Positions 57,189 to 64,000 of a stretch of 64,000 bases of DNA are shown here, one piece after another. The DNA lies in the NCBI GenBank assembly GCA_017608295.1, contig JAFCGF010000008.1, positions 24,097 to 88,096 on the forward strand. The letters run 5' to 3'. Positions within the stretch are counted from its first letter, which is position 1; the number at the start of each line of letters is the position of its first letter. The stretch is from Candidatus Woesearchaeota archaeon (GTDB lineage Archaea > Nanoarchaeota > Nanoarchaeia > Woesearchaeales > JAGVZT01). The position numbers were made by a program, and so were the translations under genes. The notes under the pieces were generated by a model. That model did not search any database. It saw nothing but the letters and a program-made list of their open reading frames with translations, and was not told the DNA's origin.

Positions 57189-57965
57189 ATGAAATTCGCA
57201 ACAATAGGGATGCTCGTCACCACACTCACTGTGGCAGCCTGTACATATTCTCCTCCTACTCAAATGGAAGAAGAGACACACTACGAACACATCACTGAGG
57301 ATTTAGCAGATATAAATGATGTCCAACTTCTCGTCTCCGACACGAGTCAGGCACGAGACTCTCTCATGGCGAGGATTGATGGACTCCCTCACGCATATCA
57401 GGCATCGCACTTCTCCCGACCTGGATACATAGATCAGGATACTGGATGGACATATGGAGAGGAGTCCAGCCAGGTCTACCTTCTCACACAGAACCAATTC
57501 AAGGTGACTCAACTGCTCATGGAAGCACTAGAGAACGAAGAGTTCCTTGAATCTATTGGGGAAATTATCGAAGCAGACCTTCAGGATGCTGATGCTGAGC
57601 ACGGAGGTTTTGTCCTCTTTGATGAGCATTTCGGGCTGTACCTGCTGGATATCCCTAGTGCTGCCAAAGTGAATACCGGATACAGCATGCCCGATGGCCT
57701 CTATGAGGAGATTCCACACCTGGCATACTTCCACCTGCATGCTATAGATAAGGACTGTTCAACATATGCAGGGCCCTCGCGGTCTGACCGCAGCTTCTGC
57801 AGGCACAAGGCACTCTCTCAGGGGGATTTCCATTGTGTGGTCATCACGAAACTTGAAGGAGACAGATTCAATATCGATTTCTTCGGTGCAGACTACGAGA
57901 GCGCAAACCCGGACGGAGATACAGTAGATATGATTGTGCTCGATCTCGGGGCATATGGATATTGA
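57189..57965 (+). CDS. lipoprotein with His-containing domain
   Basis: The 258-residue protein has a lipobox (VAAC, Cys18). A large soluble part follows, in which EHGGFVLFDEHFGLYLLDIPSAAK and HLAYFHLHAIDKDCSTYAGPSRSDRSFCRH stand out. The FHLHA...GPS..D order is reminiscent of a JAB/MPN metalloprotease active site (HxH...S..D), but other parts do not clearly support this. It comes 42 nt after the four small paralogues on the same strand. Confidence 0.5.
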   Translation: MKFATIGMLVTTLTVAACTYSPPTQMEEETHYEHITEDLADINDVQLLVSDTSQARDSLMARIDGLPHAYQASHFSRPGYIDQDTGWTYGEESSQVYLLTQNQFKVTQLLMEALENEEFLESIGEIIEADLQDADAEHGGFVLFDEHFGLYLLDIPSAAKVNTGYSMPDGLYEEIPHLAYFHLHAIDKDCSTYAGPSRSDRSFCRHKALSQGDFHCVVITKLEGDRFNIDFFGADYESANPDGDTVDMIVLDLGAYGY

Positions 57966-57978
57966 ACTGATAAATAAT

Positions 57979-58320
57979 TCACTCTTCCTCTAGAAGCTTC
58001 ACTCCAGTGCCTTCCATGCGCCACTCTCTGATGAGGCCGAACAAGGTCTTTTCTCCAGAATACTCCTTGAAATCTGTTACTGCGTCAAATTCCTCTCCCT
58101 GGTTGTAGAATGAGCGGTAAGCGTCATACATCGCGAGCCAGCCGAAGTTGATGCCGTCTGCGTGGATTTCCGTTATCTCTATGTCATCCCCGTCAAGCTC
58201 ATTTGCCATACAATAGTCTCCCAGAGAGCACACATAAGTGTTGTCAGGGATATCCCAGCCCTTCTTGTCGAAGAACTTGAACAGGATTGGCCTCAGTCTG
58301 TCGTAGATGCCGCGTGCCAT
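57979..58320 (-). CDS. uncharacterised soluble protein
   Basis: The 113-residue acidic protein has YDRLRPILFKFFDKKGWDIPDNTYVCSLGDYCMANELDGDDIEI and ends VKLLEEE. No signal or membrane helix. The start at 58320 (MARGIYDRLR) is chosen; the longer frame to 58494 would cover the divergent promoter region. Convergent with the 57189 lipoprotein gene. No family recognised. Confidence 0.5.
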   Translation of the reverse strand: MARGIYDRLRPILFKFFDKKGWDIPDNTYVCSLGDYCMANELDGDDIEITEIHADGINFGWLAMYDAYRSFYNQGEEFDAVTDFKEYSGEKTLFGLIREWRMEGTGVKLLEEE

Positions 58321-58438
58321 GCAGGAGGGGGTTCTAACTCGCTTTATTAGTGTTGTGAATTTCGAAAGAATAATCATACTCTGCCTACTGAAGTGTAACC
58401 AACAAAGATTGATAAATGTCTTGGCAACTCTGTGGATT

Positions 58439-59128
58439 ATGAGTAATTCCATGGAGCCTGAGATCACTTCACTCACTGATAAGATTACACACATAGAACT
58501 ACACGACCGGGAGCGGCTCGCAAGGATGATGGGACGCCCCCAGGAATACTATGAATCCTTGGACTTTTTCGGAAAGGTTTTCACATTTGAGGAAATGATT
58601 GAGACCTGCCTTGAGGGAGATTTTGATTATCTGACCATGGTCGAGGGATACAACTTCCCTTCGCATGTTCTGGAAGCCTTCAAAGATAGTCTTTTTGACC
58701 CCCTGAGTAAGGAGGAACAATTCCTTCTTGACCTGTTCCCCACAGATGACCAGTATATCATTGCGACCCTGGGCCTAAGAGATGAATCTCTGAAGCACGA
58801 GATAGCGCATGGCCTATTCGCGACAGTGCCTGAATACCAACAGGAAGTATTGGAAGTACTGGACCAGCTCACAGAAATCCAGGTGACAGGAATCAATGCA
58901 TACTTGAGTGAGATGACAGGCAGAGGCTATCATTCCTCAGTACACACTGACGAGACGCACGCCTACATTCTCAGTGATCCGGATATGATTAGCTTGGCCG
59001 AACATCCCAACTCCAAAAACCCCTTCCTGTTCAAGCCAGTGATTGACCTCATGGATGTGATTGAGCTCAAGAAGCAATTGGAACTCATCTTCGACAGGCA
59101 TTATGAAGCCCATAAGATAGAATCCTGA
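58439..59128 (+). CDS. uncharacterised protein with HExxH motif
   Basis: The 229-residue protein has no signal or membrane helix. In the middle LKHEIAHGLFATVPEYQQEVLEVL contains HEIAH, a perfect HExxH zinc motif on a helix, followed by a helix with a possible third ligand. The rest (FTFEEMIETCLEGDFDYLTMVEGYNFPSHVLEAF, FDRHYEAHKIES) is not from a family I recognise. It may be a small zinc metallopeptidase. The start at 58439 has a TATA-like element (GATAAATG) close by. Confidence 0.5.
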   Translation: MSNSMEPEITSLTDKITHIELHDRERLARMMGRPQEYYESLDFFGKVFTFEEMIETCLEGDFDYLTMVEGYNFPSHVLEAFKDSLFDPLSKEEQFLLDLFPTDDQYIIATLGLRDESLKHEIAHGLFATVPEYQQEVLEVLDQLTEIQVTGINAYLSEMTGRGYHSSVHTDETHAYILSDPDMISLAEHPNSKNPFLFKPVIDLMDVIELKKQLELIFDRHYEAHKIES

Positions 59129-59130
59129 GA

Positions 59131-59718
59131 TCAACTGTACTCAAGGACATCGACGCCTGCCTGCTTCAGCAGGAGGTTGACCTTGAAGAGCGGGAAGCCG
59201 ACAACATTGAAGTAGCAGCCCTTTATGCGCTCGACGAACACTGCGCCCTTGCCCTGCGTCGCGAAGGATGCTGCCTTGTCTAATGGCTCGCCAGTGGCGA
59301 CATATGCCTTAATCTCAGATTCAGACATCTCGCTCATCGTGACCTCAGAAATCTCATGGTCGACAAGCTCCTCTCCAGACTTGCTGTCGATGAGCGCAAC
59401 CCCGGAGAAGACTTTCAGTGTGCGGCCGCTTATCTTCCTCAGCATGGCAATCGCACCGGTCTCTCCGTCGGGCTTGCCGAGAATCTCGCCGTCAATCATG
59501 CCGAAGGTGTCGCACCCAATCACAATAGCATCAGGAAAATTGCGGGCAACAGCGCGCGCCTTCCCCAGGGCATGGTGCTTTGCCATTTTAATGGGCTCGA
59601 GGCCAAGGTCATTATCCTCCTCATAGTCTGGGATGACTACTTTGAATGTGTCACCTATCAATTGTTTAAGTAATCTCTTCCGGCGAGGGGAGCCTGATGC
59701 AAGGATAATGCGCCTCAT
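59131..59718 (-). CDS. maf: Maf-family nucleotide pyrophosphatase
   Basis: The 195-residue protein has IILASGSPRRKRLLKQLIG (N-terminal Maf motif), GCDTFGMIDGEILGKP (active-site Asp and Gly-Lys), ISGRTLKVFSGVALID and a C-terminal GEPLDKAASFATQGKGAVFVERIKGCYFNVVGFPL. Maf hydrolyses non-canonical or excess nucleoside triphosphates and prevents their use. Both the GSPRRKRLL loop and the KAASFATQGKG segment are intact. The gene is convergent with the HExxH protein gene. Confidence 0.93.
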   Translation of the reverse strand: MRRIILASGSPRRKRLLKQLIGDTFKVVIPDYEEDNDLGLEPIKMAKHHALGKARAVARNFPDAIVIGCDTFGMIDGEILGKPDGETGAIAMLRKISGRTLKVFSGVALIDSKSGEELVDHEISEVTMSEMSESEIKAYVATGEPLDKAASFATQGKGAVFVERIKGCYFNVVGFPLFKVNLLLKQAGVDVLEYS

Positions 59719-59857
59719 ATCCAGTGCGGAAGCATATATTGTTTAAGAATCCTTTGCAGCCCGGAAATCTGCCGGAATCTTTGGGACAGCTTACTTGAAG
59801 GAGCAGGATGCCAATTGATTCATGGACAGAATCTCGTTTCAGGCGAAAGCATTATAT

Positions 59858-59886
59858 AGTATTTCGTACTTCATAAATGTAGTATT
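59858..59886. promoter_or_regulatory. direct repeat TAGTATT at second DUF4258 TA promoter
   Basis: TAGTATT occurs at 59858-59864 and 59880-59886, 22 nt apart (two turns). The first overlaps the TATA-like ATTATATAG (59851-59859), and the second ends 9 nt before the start codon. It may be bound by the AbrB antitoxin. Confidence 0.4.
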
Positions 59887-59895
59887 GGTGGAATT

Positions 59896-60111
59896 ATGAT
59901 ACATTTCACCAAGATACGGCCGACAGCACATTACCTGTCAGAACATGCTGAAGATGTTCCCTGGGTGAAGGTGGTGGAGCTCATCCTCACCACAAAGAAT
60001 CCGCGCAAGAAGGGAAACAAATACGAGATTGAGAAGGATGGATACTACATCCTTTTTAGGATTGACAGAAAGGTGCTATTTGTAATAAACGCGAAGAGGA
60101 GTTCAAGATGA
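59896..60111 (+). CDS. DUF4258-like toxin of second TA pair
   Basis: The 71-residue protein has RPTAHYLSEHAEDVPWVKVVELILTTKNPRKKGNKYEIEKDGYYILFRIDRKVLFVINAKRSSR. The order of a helix, a basic loop and three strands is that of small DUF4258/RelE-like toxins. It overlaps the next gene by 4 nt (ATGA). GGTGG lies about 5 nt before the ATG at 59896. The pair repeats the organisation of 26079/26381. Confidence 0.6.
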   Translation: MIHFTKIRPTAHYLSEHAEDVPWVKVVELILTTKNPRKKGNKYEIEKDGYYILFRIDRKVLFVINAKRSSR

Positions 60112-60422
60112 AATGTCCGGAATGTGGAGGGAAGCTGAATAAAGTGCCTGTGAAAGTGCAAGGTGCAAAAAACAAGGCGCTCAGCTACCAATGCCAGGAT
60201 TGTGATTACTTTAAGTTTGAATCAAAATCGTCTGGAAAAGTGCTCACTGAATTACGGGAGAGCCCTCTCAAGATTAGGCAGAAGATTGTAAAGCTCTCAG
60301 GTGAGCGGCTGGGCATCTATCTCAACCAGCACGTGGTGAGAAGCCTACATCTCAAGAAGGGAGAGTATGTATTTGTCTCAGTTCCCGATGAGAAGCATAT
60401 CCTTATAGAGCTTGAGGGATGA
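60108..60422 (+). CDS. antitoxin: zinc ribbon plus AbrB domain (second copy)
   Basis: The 104-residue protein begins MKCPECGGKLNKVPVKVQ and has a second Cys pair CQDCDYFKF, making a zinc ribbon. A helical linker and a C-terminal AbrB-like hairpin (IVKLSGERLGIYLNQHVVRSLHLKKGEYVFVSVPDEKHILIEL) follow. It is the same domain order as the antitoxin at 26381, with low sequence identity. The convergent IleRS gene ends 3 nt away. Confidence 0.65.
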   Translation: MKCPECGGKLNKVPVKVQGAKNKALSYQCQDCDYFKFESKSSGKVLTELRESPLKIRQKIVKLSGERLGIYLNQHVVRSLHLKKGEYVFVSVPDEKHILIELEG

Positions 60423-60425
60423 AGG

Positions 60426-63400
60426 CTACAGCTTCCTTAACGCGACTTCAAAGGACTGCTCGCGGACAGTCGCCTTTGCGCTGTGCTCATATCCGCTTGG
60501 AGCCTTTCCAAAAGATAATTTCTCTGCGCCGACTTTAGAGGTTATATCTTTCTCATGGAGCTTCAGCTGCTTCACGACAGCATCGTCAGCTGCAACAACA
60601 AGGTCAATCCGGTCCTTCTTCTCAAGACCGGCCTTCTTCCGCAGCTGCTGAACATGCCGCATGAGTTCCCTTGCGAGGCCTGAGGCCAGCATGTCTTCAG
60701 TCTCTTCAAGGTCTACATATATAGAGAATCGCGTGCCAGGGACAGAATACATTGTGTCAGGGAGGGTCTCCTCGACAAGGACCTCGTCTTTCTCAATTAC
60801 AATCTCATGGTTTTCGACCTTAACTGTGAACGAGCCCTTCTTGTCAAGCTGAGTGGCAATTGTTTCTGAGTCAGCAGCAAGGATTGCCTTCTGGATTTTA
60901 TCTGCTAAGCCCTTGTGCTTCGGGCCGATTTTCGCGAAGTTCGGCTTCACGACGCGGATAATGTTGTCCTCGTGGGACTTGACAGTGAGTTCCAAGGCAT
61001 TTGTGAGCCCCTTCACCAAATCACCGTGTTTCGCGAGAGCAGCACTCACCCTCTTGTCGCGGGTGATGACATGCACTGACTTCAGGGGCCAGCGGACACC
61101 TCTTTGGATTTTTCTTCTCGCGCCCAGCACATTAGTGGTGACCTTTCGCAGGATGTCCATGTCACGCTCGAGCTCCGGGTCAATCTGTTTCTCATCAGCC
61201 TCGAGCCAGCTCTGGAAATGGATGCTCTCGCCCTCCAGGCCAAACTCATCCTTGAGGTTCTGGTAGAGCGCTTCAGCAGTGAGCGGCACCATCGGCGAGA
61301 TTAAAGTAAGGAGCTTGAGATACACCTCGTTAAGAAGAGCGAGCGTGGTTTCATCTCCCTCAGCGAGCTCGTCGCGCTTGTTCTGGATGTACCACCGTGA
61401 TAAATCCTCGAGCCAGAACCATTTGAGGAATTGAGGTATCTCTGAAAGGTAGAATCCCTCGAATTTCTCGCTCACACTCCTGATGAGTGTGTTGAATGAG
61501 GACAGCAGCCACTTGTCGGTGAAGTCGAGCTTTCCCTTATTGAGTGTGAGCTCAGTTGGATTCACTCCTGCAGCACGTGCAGAGCGGATGATAAGGGAGT
61601 GCATATTCCACAGCACGTTCAATGCCTTGGTATTCTCCCCAATCTCAGCCATATTGAACTTGACATCCTGGCCAGGAGCAATCCACTCGATGAACTTCAT
61701 CCTGGTGGGGTCGCCGCCCATCTTGTTGCAGATCTCCTGCACAGCCACAAAGTTTCCCTTTGACTTGGACATCTTGTGTCCCTCTGCATCATTGAAGAAG
61801 CCATGCCAGTACACTGCGTTGTATGGCCTCTTTCCGAATGCAGCCATGCTGAAATTCATCATAGCAGAGAACCAGGCGCGGATTTGATCTCTTCCCTCCA
61901 TCACGAAATTCGATGGATAATACATGTCGAAGAGGTCGTTTCTTTGCGGATATTCAAGGGATGCCCATGGAGCTGCGCCTGAGTCGAGCCAGCCGGTCAG
62001 GACATCGGAAATCCTACTCATGGTTCCGCCGCACTCTGCACATTTCCAGGTTAACGGGTCCACATCAGGCCTGTGAATATCGTCGAGCTTGACCTTTGCC
62101 TTTTTTTCTAGCTCGGCTATTCTGCCTATGACCTCGTAATGCTCGCACTTGTCGCAGTGCCATATGGGAGCGGGAATGTTCCAGAATCTTTGGAGTGTGA
62201 TGCACCAGTCGCTGAAATTGCCTATCCAGTCGAGGAATATACCTTTCGCTTCCTCAGGGACAGTGTAGAGCTCACGGATTTCGTCGAGAATCTGGTTGCG
62301 TATCTTCGAAATGGCAATGAACCACTGGTCAGTTGCCCTATATATAATGGGGGAGGCGCACCGCCAGCAGTGGGCATACTCGTGCTCCACAGGAGTCTGG
62401 GCTATAAGGAGGCCTTTCTTCTTGAGCAAATCGACGAACTTCTGGTCATCGTCCTTGGCTTTCATGCCCTTGAACTTTCCTGATTTGCCTGCGAAATATC
62501 CATTCTCGTCCACCTCGTTGAAGATGGGGATATTGTTTTCTAATCCAATCTGGAAGTCCTCAGGCCCGCAGCCGGGAGCGCAATGTACTAAGCCTGAGCC
62601 TGCTGTGGCTGACACGAATTGGGTGGAGCCGACGACAAAATAGGCGTTGTGGTTCTCCTTGTGATAGGGCATCTCGTCTGCGAATGGATGCTCGTACTTC
62701 ATACCGATAAGGTGCTCTCCCTTGATTGTTTCTAATAGTTCATAGTTCTTGCCCACTACTGCGCGCATGAACACGTCGACAAGCACCTTTGCCATTATCC
62801 AGACTTCATCATCGACTTTGAACTTCTGGTATTCTAATTCGGGATTGGCCATGATGGCCATGTTGAAGGGGATTGTCCAGGGTGTTGTTGTCCAGATGAC
62901 GAGGAATTCCTTGTCTATTCCTTTTACAGGCATCTTGACGAACATTGAATCGTCCGTTACTGTCTCATAGTCTAATTCGTTCTTTGAGAGGACTGTCGCG
63001 CATCTCGGGCACCATGACAATGCCTTCTTTCCCTTGTAGAGAAGTTTTCTGTTGTGTACGCACTTTATGGCGTACCACACGCTCTCCATGTACTCGGGAG
63101 TTATGGTTCTGTAGGCATTTTCCCAGGTCATCCACACTCCTAATCGCATGAAGTCCCTTTCCATCGCGCCCATGTGCTTCAATGCAAACTTTTTGCATTC
63201 TTCGATGAATTTCTTTATGCCTATTTTCTCGATGTCTCTCTTGTCTTCGAGTCCCAGGAGTTGTTCGGTTTTTTGTTCTATGGGCAATCCGTGCATGTCC
63301 CAGCCTGGCTGGTCCCTGACATTGAAGCCCTGCATGCGCTTGTACCTGATGAGGAAGTCCTTTGAGACTTTGTTGCCTGCTGTACCTGGATGTGTTTCAC

Positions 63401-63578
63401 CACTTGGGAACGGGGGACCATCAAGGAAGTAGTATGGCTTACCTTTCTTGACTTTCTCCATCGCTTTTTTGTAGATGGTATTTTTCTCCCAGAAGGCGAT
63501 GACTTCTTGTTCTACTGTATGCGGGTCATAGCGCTGCATCTCAGCGGTTTTCGCCTTTGGTTTTGTCTCGCTGTCCAT
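60426..63578 (-). CDS. ileS: isoleucyl-tRNA synthetase
   Basis: The 1050-residue class I enzyme has the HIGH-equivalent PPFPSGETHPGTAGNKV, the editing domain (TTTPWTIPFNMAIMANPEL, GSGLVHCAPGCGPEDFQIG), zinc-type CDKC...CAEC, tRNA-binding WLDSGAAPWASL, and HKMSKSKGN. The C-terminal anticodon-binding domain follows. The HPGT variant is normal for the archaeal/eukaryotic type. The start at 63578 (MDSETKPK) is preferred over the ATG at 63614, which lies before a TATA-poor region. Confidence 0.95.
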   Translation of the reverse strand: MDSETKPKAKTAEMQRYDPHTVEQEVIAFWEKNTIYKKAMEKVKKGKPYYFLDGPPFPSGETHPGTAGNKVSKDFLIRYKRMQGFNVRDQPGWDMHGLPIEQKTEQLLGLEDKRDIEKIGIKKFIEECKKFALKHMGAMERDFMRLGVWMTWENAYRTITPEYMESVWYAIKCVHNRKLLYKGKKALSWCPRCATVLSKNELDYETVTDDSMFVKMPVKGIDKEFLVIWTTTPWTIPFNMAIMANPELEYQKFKVDDEVWIMAKVLVDVFMRAVVGKNYELLETIKGEHLIGMKYEHPFADEMPYHKENHNAYFVVGSTQFVSATAGSGLVHCAPGCGPEDFQIGLENNIPIFNEVDENGYFAGKSGKFKGMKAKDDDQKFVDLLKKKGLLIAQTPVEHEYAHCWRCASPIIYRATDQWFIAISKIRNQILDEIRELYTVPEEAKGIFLDWIGNFSDWCITLQRFWNIPAPIWHCDKCEHYEVIGRIAELEKKAKVKLDDIHRPDVDPLTWKCAECGGTMSRISDVLTGWLDSGAAPWASLEYPQRNDLFDMYYPSNFVMEGRDQIRAWFSAMMNFSMAAFGKRPYNAVYWHGFFNDAEGHKMSKSKGNFVAVQEICNKMGGDPTRMKFIEWIAPGQDVKFNMAEIGENTKALNVLWNMHSLIIRSARAAGVNPTELTLNKGKLDFTDKWLLSSFNTLIRSVSEKFEGFYLSEIPQFLKWFWLEDLSRWYIQNKRDELAEGDETTLALLNEVYLKLLTLISPMVPLTAEALYQNLKDEFGLEGESIHFQSWLEADEKQIDPELERDMDILRKVTTNVLGARRKIQRGVRWPLKSVHVITRDKRVSAALAKHGDLVKGLTNALELTVKSHEDNIIRVVKPNFAKIGPKHKGLADKIQKAILAADSETIATQLDKKGSFTVKVENHEIVIEKDEVLVEETLPDTMYSVPGTRFSIYVDLEETEDMLASGLARELMRHVQQLRKKAGLEKKDRIDLVVAADDAVVKQLKLHEKDITSKVGAEKLSFGKAPSGYEHSAKATVREQSFEVALRKL

Positions 63579-63735
63579 AACTCCCAAAAGAAGGCAAAGG
63601 GAGTTTAAAAGCATTCCGCCAAAAGATTCAAACGCCCCCCTCCAGAAGCAGTGCGATATCCGACGATTCCAGCAATGACCGAGAAAACGGAAGTTTAAAG
63701 AATATTTATATAGGCAGATGTTCGTGCCTAACTAT

Positions 63736-63879
63736 ATGGTAACAATGTGCGAATCAGGTTGGAAAACTATGGGATTGGTTAACATGATTAAGTGTTATCC
63801 TGTTTATTTTGTAATAATACCTTTAATTGTACTCATACTTGCAATCATAACCTGGTTTCTAATTAAAAGAAAAAGATAG
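63736..63879 (+). CDS. 47-residue single-TM membrane protein
   Basis: ATG 63736 follows a TATA-like TATTTATATAGG centred about 25 nt upstream, so a leaderless start is likely. The frame reads MVTMCESGWKTMGLVNMIKC and continues into a hydrophobic helix (YFVIIPLIVLILAIITWFLI) before KRKRK-type basic residues and TAG. The basic end suggests an N-out, C-in topology. No family recognised. Confidence 0.5.
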   Translation: MVTMCESGWKTMGLVNMIKCYPVYFVIIPLIVLILAIITWFLIKRKR

Positions 63880-63900
63880 CTTTCGGCAAACGACCGTTTC

Positions 63901-64000
63901 TTATGAGAAATCATAAGGATGCTTGAAGACAGATTGTTTGTCTTCATTCATCCCTTTCACTTCCGGTGCTACATGATAATCCTCCAGTTTTTTATACTTT
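63901..64000 (-). CDS. partial gene, C-terminal end
   Basis: An open frame on the minus strand reads in from the right edge (from 63999) and ends at TAA (63901-63903). The visible residues are charged (KKLEDYHVAPEVKGMNED...HPYDFS). There is too little to identify it. It could be the C-terminus of a real gene or an open frame by chance. Confidence 0.3.
   Translation of the reverse strand, partial: KYKKLEDYHVAPEVKGMNEDKQSVFKHPYDFS

Noticed and set aside
63380..63420. HPGT instead of HIGH in IleRS
   Set aside because: The archaeal/eukaryotic-type IleRS normally carries an HxGT form, so this is not a loss of function.
1..64000. CRISPR array, rRNA operon, insertion sequences
   Set aside because: No regularly spaced identical repeats with unique spacers, no rRNA stretches and no transposase-like proteins were seen.

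Overview
The window reads as a stretch of an archaeal chromosome. Evidence for an archaeon: NMD3, Cbf5, archease with RtcB, a DUF357 protein, archaeal-type IleRS, endonuclease IV and an SbcD-related phosphoesterase; a tRNA-Cys interrupted by a 20-nt intron at the archaeal position; and many genes with a TATA-like box about 25 nt before the start codon and almost no leader. The small proteins, the large secreted cysteine-rich repeat protein, and bacterial-type genes such as RsmI, RlmH, Maf and SdpI suggest a DPANN-type genome (Woesearchaeota-like). That placement is an inference from gene content, not from a phylogeny.

Layout. 1-3 kb: partial lipoprotein, a membrane-anchored winged-helix regulator, a divergent His-rich lipoprotein/DUF4405 pair with an array of GTTTCA sites between them, and a secreted Cys-rich protein with a damaged 5' end. 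3-11 kb: permuted GTPase, GNAT, SdpI, AsnA, epimerase, PaaK-like ligase and a zinc ribbon. 11.1-11.4 kb: intron-bearing tRNA-Cys followed by two tandem units that resemble its 3' end. 11.4-19.6 kb: hydrolase, endonuclease IV, a BASS-type transporter, an NHL-propeller lipoprotein, RtcB and archease, and a FolD-like protein with altered catalytic positions. 19.7-26 kb: the 1156-residue Cys-rich surface protein, YhbY, a cysK-cysE cysteine operon, and NMD3. 26-36 kb: toxin-antitoxin (TA) modules, lipoprotein and membrane paralogue pairs, YqhQ and two proline dehydrogenases. 37-47 kb: YihY, an ABC exporter, ferritin, a deaminase, a beta-helix protein, a glycosidase-like barrel and phosphoesterases. 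47-55 kb: paralogous small proteins, PemK-type TA, RlmH-RsmI, an aminotransferase, a third MNT/HEPN module, DUF357 and a Lon-like protease. 55-64 kb: Cbf5, four overlapping small paralogues, Maf, a second zinc-ribbon/AbrB TA pair, IleRS and a tiny membrane protein.

Themes. Six two-gene TA-type modules lie within about 34 kb (26.1-60.4 kb): three HTH-MNT/HEPN, two DUF4258-like/zinc-ribbon-AbrB, and one PemK/RHH-like. Five of the six have a visible symmetric or repeated DNA element at the promoter. Local gene duplication is common (PRODH x2, PH-like membrane proteins x2, 47-kb small proteins x2, 56-kb small proteins x4). RNA processing and ribosome biogenesis are well represented (RtcB, archease, NMD3, Cbf5, YhbY, RlmH, RsmI, YlqF-like GTPase). 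Cysteine is a second theme: cysK-cysE, tRNA-Cys and very Cys-rich secreted proteins.

All family assignments come from reading the sequence and from memory of the families. No searches were run. I saw no CRISPR array, rRNA operon, transposase or integrase.
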